DNA from: Metallyticus violacea | Taxonomy: Eukaryota; Arthropoda; Insecta; Mantodea; Metallyticidae | Length of the DNA stretch: 64,000 bases | Assembly (NCBI GenBank): GCA_030762175.1 | Contig: CM060831.1 | Coordinates: 81,731,501-81,795,500, forward strand | Reading direction: 5' to 3' | Shown: piece after piece, positions 11,513 to 26,500 of the stretch | Numbering within the stretch: position 1 is the stretch's first letter | How the letters are laid out: the number at the start of each line of letters is the position of its first letter | Position numbers and translations under genes: made by a program | Notes under the pieces: model-generated | Database searches by the model: none | Told to the model about the DNA's origin: nothing | The model's input: only the letters and a program-made list of their open reading frames with translations

Positions 11513-14500
11513 CTGGAATAAACAGATATTTATGAAATATACTTAACTCATATTAAACTACAACTCTAAAAGTAATCATGTATTACAGAATTGTTTATTT
11601 TAAAGTTATACATAAAAAGAAAGAGAGATCATTACATTCAAGCCACCTAAAACAAAATCAAAGGGTGTGTCAAACTTTATAAAATGATGAAAATGCATAA
11701 AATTAACTAAAGAATGAGTTAATTTTGCTGTTTTATTTCCAATCTTAAAATTGGCACTTTCTAATAATAATTCAATTTCAAACCTTTTGGTATTTAATAT
11801 TTTTGCTTCTTATTACATAGTAGCTAAATGTCTCATATCTTCAGTAATCTTAATTTTGTCTAGCCCTTTCATAGAAAAGACAGATAATACAGAAGGTTCT
11901 TAAATTTAACAGTATAATTTTACTATTTCAAATTTTTGGCACATTCACAAAATTCACTCATTACTTGCTCTAGTTCCTGTTCAGAAATGTTAATCATCTT
12001 CCAATAAATGTTCAATTTCAGTTCTTTCAGGAAATGCAGATTTGTTTTGCATACTCTCTCTTTTAATTAAAATCAGAGTGAATCATACGATAGAGTTCAT
12101 GCAAGAGAAGTGTGAACTTTCACAAAAATGCCAAAAGTATGTTAGTATATGTGTGTGTGTGCGCGCGCGTGCACGCACAATAAAGTTGGATAATTTCAAC
12201 ACTTCCTTTCCTTAAAGAGACAAGCAGGTGCTTTGGTTTCATAACTTTTTAAGGAAACACTAAGTACAATGTGTAATCGCCAGTGAACTGCAACTATAAT
12301 AAACAATTATAGATGTACAAGCTGGAAAAGAACTGTGCAGGAACAATGTTTTGGTTTTGAGAGGATGTAGGCTTTCATGACCGGAGTCATAGATATAACT
12401 ACAATTTTTTTTTGGGCTGTTGTACTGTGATATGCTGGAGAAGAGAATCCCAGACGTTTCGTCCACAACTACTGCAGACATCTTTGGTGGCGAGGACGAA
12501 GTCTCCTCTGAAAAAGTATCACTAGGTCTGACTTCATCCACACCACTGAAGATGTCTGCCGTAGTTGCAGACGAAACGTCTGGAATTCTCTTCTCCAGCA
12601 GACCATGGCACAACAGCTCAGAAGAAAATTACAGTCATATCAATTTTTTTTTTCAATGTTGTTTAACGCCTGCTTTCACTACTGAGGCAACACAGGCAGT
12701 GACTCTGATAATACATGAGATGAAATGAATATTGGGAAAGGTTTTTTTAAGGAAGGAAACATTCCAGGCCTAAGTTTAGGGTACCACCCTGGCATTTGCC
12801 ATTTATGACTGAGGAAAACCTCAGTCAGGGTCCTGGTGGGATTCGAACCCCAGACCCCTGCTCACGAGTATGCGTCTTAATGACCTTGGCCACAGTGGCA
12901 GTTAGTTACATCAATGTTTGGTTGTTTTGTACAACATGCTAGTGGTGGGGGTCATTGGTTTTAGTAATGATACAGTTAGGCTGTCAACAAGCACATGTTA
13001 TACTTGTAGTTCTGGAGCGAATTACGTGAAAAATCTTACAGTTTCTTCTATTTACTTTTCGTTTCTAACAGTTCATCATAGCAAAATTATTATTTTAAAA
13101 ATGACTAGTAAATCAAGCGTTTCTGGTCAGTTGTTGAAAAAAGATACTTGCAATATTCTTTACAAGTAGCGAATTATATGCAAGAGAAAAAGAGTGAGTT
13201 TGAATTGCATTAAAATGCTGCTGCATTCACAAGTAAAGTTACAGGAGTTTCCATTAGCTTAATGAAAAGAATCACAAAGGAAGGACTACATCTTTGTCTA
13301 CCATAGATCAGGTCAAATTTTCTACATCAAAGGGGAAGTTTAAAGAAAGAACAAAGAAAGTGAGGGTATAGTTAGAAGGAAATACACAAAAATTATGCAC
13401 TAAAGAAAAATGTGCTAACTATACAAAAGCCTAAGAATGATTCGCAAAGTGATGAGATTTTAGTATGCAGCAGAAGGTACCTAAGGAAACTGGTTTTGCA
13501 ATTAGGCTTCAGATGGAAGAAGCGTGTTTCTAAATGACAGTTATTAATTGAAAAACCTGTAACAGTATCCTTATGTGCTAATTACCTTTGGGTAATTCAT
13601 AGTTACCCAGAACAAAAGAGGAATATCATCTATTTATATGAAACATACCGAGGGTGCCAAAAAAGCTTTATATACACATTTTCAAAGTAGATATCTATTT
13701 AATATATTTCAAAGTTAGACCAAAAAACAACGGTAATGTGTAATATGATGTTCTGTAAACAGATGTGACTCACATACATTAACATAGCATTGCTAAGTGA
13801 CAGGTACTCAACAATGAAAAATTAAGTCAACATTATCATAAATCAATAATAAACAAAAGAAGCCAAGATTATCATATGATGTTCTGTAAACAGATGTGAC
13901 TCACATTATGTTATGCTAGCATTACTACAACAAAATGGAGCCAAGATTATCATCTGAACAGCAATTTTGAAGTGGTATTAGAAAACCAAGAATGTTGTTG
14001 AAGGTCAAAGGCAATGGAGACGTGTGTACAGAGCAGAACTGCTCTCTGTATCTAACTCTGTTTGACTTCTACCTATGGGGAACTCTTAAGGATGTTGTAT
14101 ACCGTAGAAAACCAGCTACACTGGCAACACTTCAGAAAGAAATTGAAACGGCATTGCTGCAATCACTGAGAACACTTTTGCAAACGTTGCTCAATCAGTA
14201 GTTCAACGTACTCAGAAGTGTATCGATGCTGATGGTGGACATTTTGAGCAACTGTTGTAACTGTAAAAGTCTAAGATGATTAGTGCTCATCATTTTCTGT
14301 TTGTGTGAGTTCAGCTTTGTTATGTTAACACAGTTTTTTCTTTGCTTGAAGTGTGTATATGTTTTTTGGCACACTCTGTATATAAATGCTTCTCACACTG
14401 TTGGTTCTTGTTGGCAGTCCCAAAACAAGTTAGGGTTTATAACACCCATTGAAAAAGGATCCAGATTAATAATCTCTAATGCTGGAGGAGAAAACAGATT

Positions 14501-17500
14501 TGTGCAAAATGCTCTGCTAATGTTCAAATCCAAATAAAAAAGGGATATTATTATGATGATATGAATGCCAAAATTTTACAAAATGGCTGAAAACACAAGT
14601 TCTTCCTAATTTGCTCAGTAACTCTTGTCATCGTGATGGACAATGCGAGCCATCACAGTATGCAGAAAAATAAAAAGCCAACATTGACAACGCTAAAGAA
14701 AGATATCATGTAATGGTTAAAGAGACAATAATGCATCATTTAACAACAATGAACTCAGACCTGAGTAACTGCTGTTACTGAAGTCAGTGCCCAACGAAAA
14801 GATATACATTATCGAACAGATGCTCAATGTAAGTGGCTGCAAGTATTGCAGTTTCTGCCATATCATGCAGATCTTAATCCTATAGAGTTGGTACAGGGAG
14901 AAATAAAAGGAGAAGCTGCAAAAGATTTATCTAATGAAATTTTAAGTTCAAAAAAACATTTTATGAGAAGCTCTTCCATGAATACTCAAGAGACAAGTGG
15001 AGAGTGTTGTGACCATATCCAGAAAGTTGAAGATACATACTAGCTCTCTGATTGATTAATGAATGGTGGTATTATCAGTTTTATAATAAATGCAAAAGAT
15101 GTCTTATATTCAGAAAACACAGCTTCTGAATTGGGTTCTCAGTTGGAAATGGAAATGAACTAGTGTAACCCTAATGGCCATTCTGCCTGGTGCTGCCTGC
15201 GACTCCTACCACGTGAGTACTGAAAACTTCTGAGGTTGTGGAGCTATAGTGCTGTGCTTGACTACAGTGAAAATGCTGCATGTCCTATTAATTACCCTAC
15301 AAATTGTTTTCCTTCAAAATAACCAATATTCCACTCTACCATCTGCCTGGCATAAACAGATACAACTTTCTGTACATATTGTATCCATAGTGTAAATATC
15401 ATCCTATGAAAGCTAGCTTTGCATCCCTGTTCAGTAAAATGGGGTTTGACATAATTGTTTTGAATCACATTAAAGTGTTAGCACACACAAATAATTTCAA
15501 TGGGATACAGTGATACCTCGATCTATCGTTCATGGACCATTGGATGTATCGTTCAATTTATGAGGTCCCAAACATTTTACTTTTATCTTATGTAGATAAA
15601 ACTGCTTTTCTCAAAATAACTTTTTCCCGCATTATTCGTTCAAAAAGTTAAGTCCCAAAGCAATTCTATGCTGAAACAATCATTTTCAAACTGGAATAGT
15701 GATCGTTGCAAGTACAGAGTTTTTGCATCACGCTTGATCCAAGAAGGCGTGACTCGAACTATCTGCAGTTGCTGTTGTCATCAGTTTTGACGTATACAAG
15801 GCAGTAGATGAGGATGTTGAACACTTCGAACATGTGGCGTTCAAAGTGTGCAATGAACTGAGAGGAGTGCAACTATTTTTGATAAGGGGGAGAGGAGTGA
15901 GGAAGAGGGGGAAAATGATGCAACATTGTAGCAGTGCTGATGTTTGCCGAAGCTTTGAGAGCATGTGAAACTGTATGAGTATATTATATACACATAACAA
16001 TGACAGTAATAATATCAGTGAACAACATAATGTGCTGTATATGGAAAATTGTTTGGCATGAAAAGAAAAGCAGCAAAGAAGCAAATTTCAGTTAACTAGC
16101 TAAGAAAGTGACAAACGTTTTGACTTTTGTTGATATGTTTTATTTACGGACACTCTTTTAACTTCTCAGATCATCAAAATCCCATTCAATTCAGGGCGTG
16201 AAACAACAGATAAACTTTGTTCAGAGACCTTTGCTTTCAGGCTTGAAGTTCTTTTACATGCTGTAAATCTAAGATAAGGGATTCTCGGCTTTACTTCCCT
16301 TCCAAAGGAACCATACTTAGGATTTTCAGGCTCAAAAACAATTGATCGATCCTGGCCAGGATTGAGCAATCTTGGGGTCTAAGAGGCAAGTATGGGTTAC
16401 CACTAGTCCATCAGGACTGACATCAAAGTGTAAAATATGTACATGATAACATAAAATTGACACAAAATATATTGTTTGCCCATATACTAGCTTTATATTT
16501 TTTTGAACATTATTTATGCACTTCCCATATCTATTGTTTTTTTAATCTGGTCCCTCCAAAAATGATGAATTGGGGTTCTACTATATTACAAATTATGCTA
16601 CCCAGCACTGCTGGAATTAAATGTATGCCACTGATATGTTCCCATTGCCTGAATTCGCTAAAAAATATTCTCTCAAATCACTATTGACATGATAATTTTG
16701 GAATATCTATAATTTCACACTTACAGCTTCTGTGCCAATAGCAGAAATGATTGCTGGAAACCGAGGCAAATCTTTTCCTTCTACATAAACTGGCTGTCCT
16801 CTGTGAAACCTGAAAAAGAAAAGGAAAAAATATCATTGTAATTTGTATACCTAAAAGTCAAATGTAATAATACTTCAATTCAAGGCTCTGCACTTTATTT
16901 TGAAAAAGCAGAGGGAAATCTTATTATATCACCTCTCTAAAAGAAAAGAGAAGCAGAAGGGTATAAAACTGCACCAAATTGCAATTAAGCTTATTTGTTT
17001 TTTAACTCTATCAACACCAAAATAACTTCAAAGACTCTGTTAGTCTAGAGTGTTTTTGCTACATTTATCCTATTTTGAGAACACCTCTCAGTAACTCAGT
17101 AGCATATTTCCAGACCACACTTGTGGGAAATTCACAAGGAACATGTCAATACACTCATATAGAAACATACCTGACAATATTCCTGTGTCATCTACATGCT
17201 ATAAAAGTCCATGTTCTAAAAATGAACTGCTGTTTTCAACTGGAAACACCCAAGATTGAAGCTGGAAAATGTCGTGTAGATGCAGTGGAAGCATAGAAAT
17301 TGGACATCCCTGTTAGTGTCTTGGAGGAATGAAAGCAAAACAAAGTGACTGGCTTTCATACAGGGAGAAGCATAGGAATTGGACATCCCTGTTAGTGTCT
17401 TAGAAGAATGAAAGCAAAACAATGTGACAGGCTTTCATGCAGGGATTAAAACATAAGTTCCTTTGGCTCCTTGCACAACAAATAATCACATTCTTATAGT

Positions 17501-20500
17501 TGCCACGTTCACCATATACCCAACCAGCTTACTTCGAATAAGTAACAATTGTGACGCTGCATATCTTTTAGAGCAATCGATAATTAAATGATAGAAATTC
17601 TCTATCCTGCCACAACAATAATATTTTAGCTTGAGCCAATGGTAGTCTAGAATTTAACAGCAGACATATACTCCATGTGGAGTGATGTTGAATGGCAGCC
17701 TATAGTCACCATGTTTTTTTCTCCAATAATAATAATGATAATAATAATTCACCAATAATATTTTAGCTTCAGCCAATAACAGTTTAGGATTAACATTAGA
17801 TAAACATACAGCTGTGGGAGATATATTTTATTTATTATATCATTTAAATACAAAACACATTTTTTAATTAAAGTTAATTTTACAAACAGCCCCATTCCTC
17901 ATTTCATCAGCACATTTCTTCTAGTCTTAGACACAAAAATAGACACAAATAAAAGAAAAAAAAAAACATTACCTTCAAATATAACAATTAGAAACAGTGC
18001 CTTCCGCAATTCCAGAAGGCACTGAATCCATTCAAAATTTATTCAAATTTGATTGGCTCAGCCCCCCCATTCCCGGTTCATCAGCAGCTACCTACTTGAA
18101 TATCCAGGGGACCGGGTTTCAATCCATCCAAAAACAAAACACAACATTAATAGTAATTTATACATTCAATATAATATTAGATTATATTTCTTACAATACT
18201 AAACCTTTCTTCTTCTTCTTTTTTATTTTTATTTAAACCTATTTGGGCCTTATACACACTAACACCTGGTTATTGGTGTATAAGGATCCTGTTTAATTAA
18301 TATTAGAAAACTAGCCCCATACGCTCCCTTACTCATTGCATCCTCCTTTCACTATCTAACAATTTTATTCTCAAGCACGTTTCAAGTATTTTATATCCAT
18401 AACCATTTTTGTCTTACCTTGCCTATGTATTTTCCTAGTTCCTTAATGTTTTCATCTGACTTTAAATTTAAAATTCTTCTATCTCTTGTTTCATCTGGTA
18501 GGTTTTCCCATTTTCTTAATATGAACTGTTCCCTCCAAAATTAATTTGTTTACATTCTAGTATACAATGCCAAGTACTATCTTGTTCTGCACACATAGGA
18601 CATTTCCCCTTAGTGTGTCCATTTTTTAATCCACTTAAATATTTTATTTCTGTTCTAAACCATGCCAACCCTTCTCTTCCTACCTTATCACAAATTTCAA
18701 CATACCTTTCTCTTCCCCACACATTTTTTAGTGTACTGTACAATTTCAGAGATTTTTTGGTGTTAAGATTTGCCCATATTTCCTGTTTTTCTATATCCTC
18801 AATTCTCATTGTTATCTCTTTCCAAAATCCTTTATCCAACCTTTCTCCCTCGTACCATACTAGTCCCATGCCCACTTCTTGTACGATATTTTGGATTTTA
18901 GATAACCAAGCTTCTCTCCCCTTGATTTTACCTTGTGCTACCAGACACTGATTAATAATATTCTCGTCCTCTAGTCTCCCTATTCTATGCCAATATTTCA
19001 ATACTCTTTCCATGACCTTGCTTTTATAGCCCAATCTTCCTAGTTCCATTAGAGCAACCTCATTAGGTGAAGATCTAGGTAAGCCTAGAACAATTCTACA
19101 AAATAATCTATTTATTATATTTATCCCTTTCCATCCTTCATCTGGCCCCCAAATTTCTATTCCATACATCATTCTGCTCTCCACGATTGAACCATATATT
19201 CTCTCTAACCATTTTACTTGCATATTTGGTATTTTGTTAACACAAGATCTAATTACACTCATGGTTACTTTTCCTTATGCTACTGCTTTCCTTTTTTGAT
19301 CACTCCATTTCCCATTACTAGACAGTCTAACACCTAAATAATCAATTTTCTTAACAACTTCAATTTCTGTGCCCTCTCACCACCATTTTTCCTGTTTTTT
19401 TTAATTTGAAACCTTTTTTCATCACCATAACCTTAGATTTGTTTTTATTTATCTTAAGCCCCCATTCTCTACAAAAAGCGCCTATAGATTCTAATGATCG
19501 TTTTAATCCTACACTTGTTAGAGAACCTGTTACCAAATCATCTGCAAAGAGCAGACCTGGTATCTCTATATTATTTATAGTTGGCAAATGTACATTACCT
19601 TTGCTAATTTCTTCTAAAACATCATCGATAAACAGATTAAAGAGAACTGGACTTAATTTATATCCTTGTCTTAGATGTACATTGTTTGATATTTTTTCTG
19701 TAACTCTACCGCTCTCATATTTAACATAAAATTCGTTTTCCTTATAAATATTCTGAATTACCTTTATAAAATTCCGACTTACCCCTTTCTTTCTCAGTTT
19801 AACCCAAAGTGCTTCTCTAGAAATTGTGTCAAAAGCTTTTTCCAAGTACAGAAACAACATATAAAATCTACCTCTTTTGTTACTAAGATATTTATCGATA
19901 AATGTTCTAATTGTAAAAATATTGTCAACTGTTCTTTTACCTTTCCTAAAGCCTGATTGAAATGCTAAAATTTTCTTTTCTTTCTCTGCCCATTCTTGTA
20001 ATCTTTTTGCTAACATTCCAGTGAAAACTTTCCCAATAATTAAAAGTAAAATAATTCCTCTATAATTTGCTGGTTTCCAAATATCACCTTTACCTTAATA
20101 AATTGGTGTTACAATTCCCACTCTCCAACGTATTTTGGTATTTTTCTTTCTTGGTATTTTTCCTTCTTCAAAGATTATGTTCAGTAATCGCCCCAGTATG
20201 TTTAATCTGTTAAGGTCTTCTACCCAAGCTTTCCAACATTCCCCTGGTATCCATCTATTCCACATGCTTTGTTAGGTCTTAACTTTTTAATTTGTTCCAA
20301 AACATCACTTGAAGTTATTTTGCTATTTAGCAAGTCTATTTTCCATAAATTATCAATATTCAAATTATTCTGAATAACCAAAGTTTTTACTCCCAGAAGG
20401 CCCTGAAAACACTTATACCACTCTGATGGTAGTACCACATAATCTCCTCCCTTTCTTTTGAGCATTTTACCTATCATTGCCCAAACTGCCTTGTCATTCT

Positions 20501-23500
20501 TCCTCGCTGCCTAGTTTAATTTCTGGCTAAGCTTCTTCCCCCACCCTAATAAGCACCTGTATCCCCATCTTACTACAAGGTAATTGTTCCTATCTATCTC
20601 CTCTCGTGTTTGTCTCCAGCGTTTTAGCTCCCTCTGTACCCTTCTTCTTGTATCTGCACATTCTTAATCATACCAGTTATCATTGGTTTTTAACTTCCCT
20701 CAAGCACTTACATTTTGTTTCCTGCTTTTTTAACGGACTCCTCTATACTAAAAATACATTCTTCAACTTTTCTATTCTCTAATAATGCTAACAAATATCC
20801 ACCCCTCATAAGTTCCACTTCTTCATTTAACTTTGTATGGAACATTTCAGCTAAATCATTTATCCATCTGTAGCATTTTAATTGTCTACCTATCCAAAAA
20901 TTTTTCTTCCTCCTACTATATTCTATCGTATGGATCTCCATTCTTAGTGGGAAGTGATTACTTGCACTTATCATATCCATAATCTCAAAGCCAACTATAT
21001 ACCTATCCAGACCTAAGATATATAACATATAATCTATAACACTTTGCCCATTTTTATTTACAAAAGTGAATTCTCCCCTCTCATCATTCCCTTTCACTCC
21101 ATTACATATTAAGAAGTGAGAGATATAAGTAGTCAGAAGCTTTCACAGCCAGAGTCAGAATTATAATTAAAAGTTTCTTCCAGGCTTAGAAGCTGTGGTC
21201 CGTTAGAGCTTTGATATCCAAACATTTTATCCCCCTAAGGAGGACATCATCAGTGATGAGGTCTAAGTCTTCTTGGTGAAGGTTCAGGCACAATTGAATC
21301 GTTGGCTGGAGGGGTCATATTTATACATGGGCTGCTCATAGGGGATTGGCTCGACTGGAGCAGGGGGTGTGTGCTTGATGGGCAGAGCTTCTCCGCCTTG
21401 ATTACTGATTGGTTTGTGTATGTTTGGGATTGTTTCATATGCTCAAGTATTGGATGCCAGGTTTTATTCAGTTTGAGAGTATCTCTCTTTCTGTTAAAGT
21501 TATTCCGGTGTTTGTAGATTTCTATTGTTTCACATTGTAGTCTTGCATGGTAGTACGGTATTGCAGAAAGAACAGTTGTTTATACTGGATAATGTGTTCA
21601 CCATTATAAAGCTGTAGGACAGTTTATCAGTGTTATAGTTGTGATATTGAGTAACAGTCATTATCAAAATTTTGATGCCTCTTTTGATACCAGCTGGGTG
21701 TATGATGTGAGCAGCAATAATATCTGTTATGCATATGCGGACAAAAGACTGTCACCCCTTAGGGTTGTCCAGTTCCTTCTCTACAGTCCATATTTTGTTC
21801 CCTATATGTTTCCAGAATTTGTCAACTAATTTTAGAGTACTTCCAGTTGAAAACGGCAACTCATTTTTGGATAATTGACATCTTTAGCACATAGGTGACA
21901 CAGGAAAATTGTTGAGGTATGTTTGGATATTAGTGTAGTGACATGTTCCTTGTGAGCTTACATATATGGGTAATAATGAAAAAGGAAACTACATTTTCAA
22001 GGCACAATATATAATGGATGCAAATATTTCATACCTTTATCATACTCTTATCTGTAATCGTTTCATATTTTTGAAAATATTAAATATTTTCATATCATTT
22101 TTTGAGGAACATTCCCTTTCCATTCCTAACTAAAAGGAAATAGTATTTTCCAACTTGAAAATTATGAATAATGGCATTTTCAACATAGAAGGCTAAATTA
22201 CTTACCATCTTCTTTCATACAACAATTTTCCATCTTCAATTCTAGTATCTGAAAGGGAGCTATCTGGTGTTGAAGTACCCAAAGTAACACCTGAACTTGG
22301 TATCAAGGCTGTAAACATACAAACAGATTGCATAGCTTAGATAATAATCTCAGAACTGCCACAAGAATGCAGTAAGATTGCAAAAAACACAAATTATATG
22401 ATTAGAGAATGCAGTTATTTTGCTCACAGTATAAATATACATTATCTTTCCAGGAAGTACAAATTATGTTGGTTGTTTTATATACTACTAATGATACCAA
22501 ATGATGGATGACAACAAAAGTATGGTTTAATACATACAAGTGTATTAGTGCTGGCCCTTAAAGTATGGTTTTGTAACTTTCTGTTTCACAAAATAAGTGC
22601 AACACTGATAAAGTGTAAGTAAGAAGTTACAAGTGCCATCATATAAGAGCAAGATGGAGGAACAGCTGTTTTGTCATACATCGCCATACCTTGAATTAGG
22701 TTATGTCCACTCCTAAGGATTTTTAATGTACAGAGCAGATTATTGTCATTTGTGATAAATGAATGTTATATTTTGTCTCACATATAATAATTTAAATATT
22801 TATTTTATCACTATTTAAGTGCAATAATCTACTTTGAGATGACTGTCTTATGTGACTATATTTAGGAGCATCAATTTCGGTCATTGAGAGATAGAAGAAT
22901 TATGCTTCCTGATTGGTCATTTATTTTTTATCTATTTGATATCATTTATATTTATTTATTTGTTTATATTGCTTGACAATCATGTTCTAGTTATATGCAA
23001 AAAACTGAGAAAATTGTGTCAAGAGAGATTATTTTGAAGGAGAATGAAGAATGAAAATAAACAATTTTGCGGCATGTAGCAAGAACCTAAAAAATAGATT
23101 AACTAAGATGCTGATCTGAAATATGCATTTGAAACAGGAAATGCTAAAATAAGTCATAAACCGTACATTAATTGCACTTAACCTAACTTTATCATTGTTC
23201 ACAAATACTTATTTATTCTTTCTTTATAGATATTTGTACTCATTATCATCACTTTCGCTAATAGTACATTTGGGTCAACTGACTCCCAAAATCATTAAAA
23301 AGATAATAAATTTTGTGCTACTATTAAGTTACCAATATTCCTATACTTGTAGAGAAATTTATAAAAACTACCAGTGCCTAACTAATCCTTCTGTAAATAG
23401 AGCAATGAAAAATCACTTGTACATTTGTAAGTATGGAGTTGTAAAGTACACGCATAGTAGAAACCTGTGTAGTTATTAGTTTACTAATAACTACAAGTTA

Positions 23501-26500
23501 CAAGTTCATCCACTTGTAATGTATTAGACCATACTTTTGTTGAATAGGGCCCAGATGATAGGGAAGTACTCAGCAGAGATATTTCATTTGAAATACTTGC
23601 TCATCATGGCAGTCTTTTCAGCAGCAACTTTTGACCTTTGTAAATTCTTTTAAAACTGTATTAAGGGAAATGTAAGAACAGAAAGTGGTTTCTTCTAGTT
23701 AAAATATTTAAAAATTCTTTGTGGCTCCATTCCCATGGGATAAGTTCAGTATGAATTAAAATATTCGAAACACTCTTTATGGTTTCACTCTCAAGAATTA
23801 AAAAGATCAGGACATGTTTCGTGAAACACTTGTTCACATCATCAATTGTTAAACAAGTCAGACTGAACTTTCCCATGGGAATGGTGCCATAAAGAGTTTT
23901 TAAGTATTTTAACTAGAAGAGAGTTATATGCATGTTTTCTATGTTTGATTCCTGAATGTTTTAAAAACCGGAAGAAAGTAGATTTGCATACATGATGGTA
24001 AATGTATGTTGATTCTAGGCTAAGGGAGCTTTTTCATATTAAACTTTCTAATTACTTTGCCATAATATAGGGGACTACAAAACTCCTGCAATTTACCTCC
24101 AAAGGCTGAAGGGCACATGATGTTGTCTAATCAGTATCAGAGTCAAAAACTTGCACTTGGGCATTAATATTTTATTATAAAATTCAATAATTTGCTAAGT
24201 GTAATAAGAATGAAATTCTAAGTTTAAAAAAAAAATATTTAGTTTATACCCTTCCCTCTGCATCAGCAATTTTATTATGCACATATTTGTCTTAAATGGC
24301 AGAGATAAAAAGGAAACAGAACAATCAATATTGTTTTCTTTGGCCCACAAAAAAAAAATGCCTGTTAAAACTAGAGAGGGAATTAATATTTTATCATAAA
24401 ATTCAATAATTTGCTAAGTGTAATAAGAATGAAATTCTAAGTTTGGGGAAAAAAAAATATTTAGTTTATATCCTTCCCTCTGCATCAGCAATTTTATTAT
24501 GCACATATTTGTCTTCAATGGCAGAGATAAAAAGGAAACAGAACAATATTGTTTCCTATGGCCCACAAAAAAAAAAATGCCTGTTAAAATTAGAGAACTT
24601 TCTTTCTAACTGGCTGGTTTTCATATGATGGAATGTTTTCGTAGCCTGTAGCACGTTGCTGAATAAAGAAACTGGTATGACAAAAGAGAGATATAATATT
24701 TATTTACATGGCAGAATGGTATGTCACATTATGTATACAACTTTTTTAACAAATATTTAAATAATGAAAAAAGGAGTAAACTATCATTTAAAAAGTGTCA
24801 GCTTTTCACTTTATAAGCATAAAGTGTTCTGGATATGTTCAGCAGAAAAACAACCTAGACTGGGGTGCTCTAGTTTTCCTGTTACTCAGAAAGTTACAAG
24901 ATAGATAAGTTTAAAAAAGATGTGTATAAAAACATTTAGGAATTTTAGAGTCATGACATACTTTCAGTTGCCAAAACAATAACATTTTCTACAGAATAAA
25001 ATTTCTTCCAAGAACTTGCTGCTTTCACAGGATCACATTTCACATAAATAACAAGAAGTTTGGTAGCTGAAAACAGCCTAGCACCTAATTTCGTCTACCT
25101 TATATGGAAGGGAAGATCATTTCATGCAGTAGCATGGTGTGAAAGCAATTGTATACAGAATAGATGGCTCTAACTCAATTGAGTAATTGCTCCCTGAGCC
25201 TGTATGCAGTTTTTGTGATGTATTCCTTAATAGTTAGATCTTTATCCAGTTGAGCTCTCAAACAAGTAAGGGAATTTTCCCTCTGGACCTTTCGTTGCCT
25301 TTATGTAAGTGTGAGGAAGTTAGTGGGTTTGTGACATATGGTAAATATAATGGCATTGCTTTTCGCCAGATTTATTGACATTTACCAATGCCTGCAACAC
25401 CTTTTGATTGGGTGTAGCAATTGTCGTATGGGGTTTATGGCTCTGTCTAGGTGTTTGTCTGTTATGTAAATAAGGATGTCATCTGCATATTGGAATGTGC
25501 TGCATTGGATGTGGATGTGTGTGGAAGTCTACCATATTTACTATGTTGAATAGTACTGGAGATAGAATAGAGCCTTCAGGTACTCTGCTGTGTATCAGCC
25601 TAACTGTTGAATGTTTCCTGCCACCGTGACTTTAAAATGCAGTGTTTTAAACTGCATATATGATTGTATCAAATGTATGAATGTTTGTGGAAGCTCAAGT
25701 GAGATAAGAAGCTTATGTAGGAGAGCCCAGCATGAAGGCTTTTTCTACACCCAAATATACTGCAAGTGTAAATGCCTTGTACAGAAAACCCATAGCTGCA
25801 GTCTGCACCACCTACAGCAGTTGTTGGACAGTAGAATGCCCAGGTTGAAATTCAAATTGATAGGGAGGAATGGCTTGAGTGTTTCCCAGAAAGAAAAGCA
25901 TGCTAGCTAGTAATAGTCTCTCGAATACTTTTGAGAGTGTTGAAGGTGCTGATGAATCAGTAATTGGATAGATTTACTAGGTTTTTGTCTTGCTTCAATA
26001 TGCGTATCACCCGGGCCTCTCTCCACTCTAATGGAAAATGACCCAGGGTAATACACATATTGAAAACCTTGTGACAAAGAGCACAGCTTTGAAAGGGAAG
26101 TTACAAAGCTTGAGGGGAGCTAATCCTTCATGTCTAGCAGCCATTTTGGGGTTGAGATGCTATAGTGAGCCCTGGACTTCGTTGGGGTGGAAGATGGGAA
26201 TCTGATTGTCATTTTCGTCCATTGTTCGTCTGAGGAACTGATGAATGATGCAGTGAACATGACTCAAAAAATTATCATCCTGGGGGTCATCTCTGGTCTA
26301 AAAAGATATTCTAAAGAGTTAACGAGAGCATTTATTTTGATTTGTGGGTCATAGACCAGGTCTCTGGTGACATGAATGGAATAGAAGTTTTTATCTTAAC
26401 ATCATGTTACCATTAATAAGAATGTGTCTAGCCATTGTGTCCTATCATGAGAGCCTTCTGTGCTCACAAAGTTGAAAACTGGCTGCCCAAGATTGGCCAA

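Larger units (their letters stand above)
11513..16724 (-). other. Sds3 intron 7
   Basis: GT-AG intron (donor GTAAGTGTG, acceptor TTTATTCCAG). It holds a Penelope-associated palindrome, SINE-B copy 2, a DDE transposon disrupted by a second transposon, a pogo-like end and SINE-A copy 5. The stretch 11513-12415 shows nothing further except a GT/GC run at 12150-12180. Confidence 0.9.
16810..22205 (-). other. Sds3 intron 6
   Basis: GT-AG intron. It contains a 79-bp tandem duplication (17291-17448), a weak repeat pair around 17627/17757 with an AAT-rich run, a hairpin at 17996-18023, a LINE (18190-21110) and a Penelope-like terminus (21113-21600). The rest (about 16.8-17.2 and 21.6-22.2 kb) shows nothing recognisable. 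Confidence 0.9.

Noticed and set aside
12260..12728. Two open frames of over 100 codons, one on each strand, with similar protein words
   Set aside because: The similarity comes from an inverted repeat in the DNA; there is no independent sign of a gene.
17996..18023. AGTGCCTTC...GAAGGCACT hairpin as a possible terminator or microRNA
   Set aside because: The nine-base stem is too short for a microRNA precursor and terminators of this kind do not apply to this genome.
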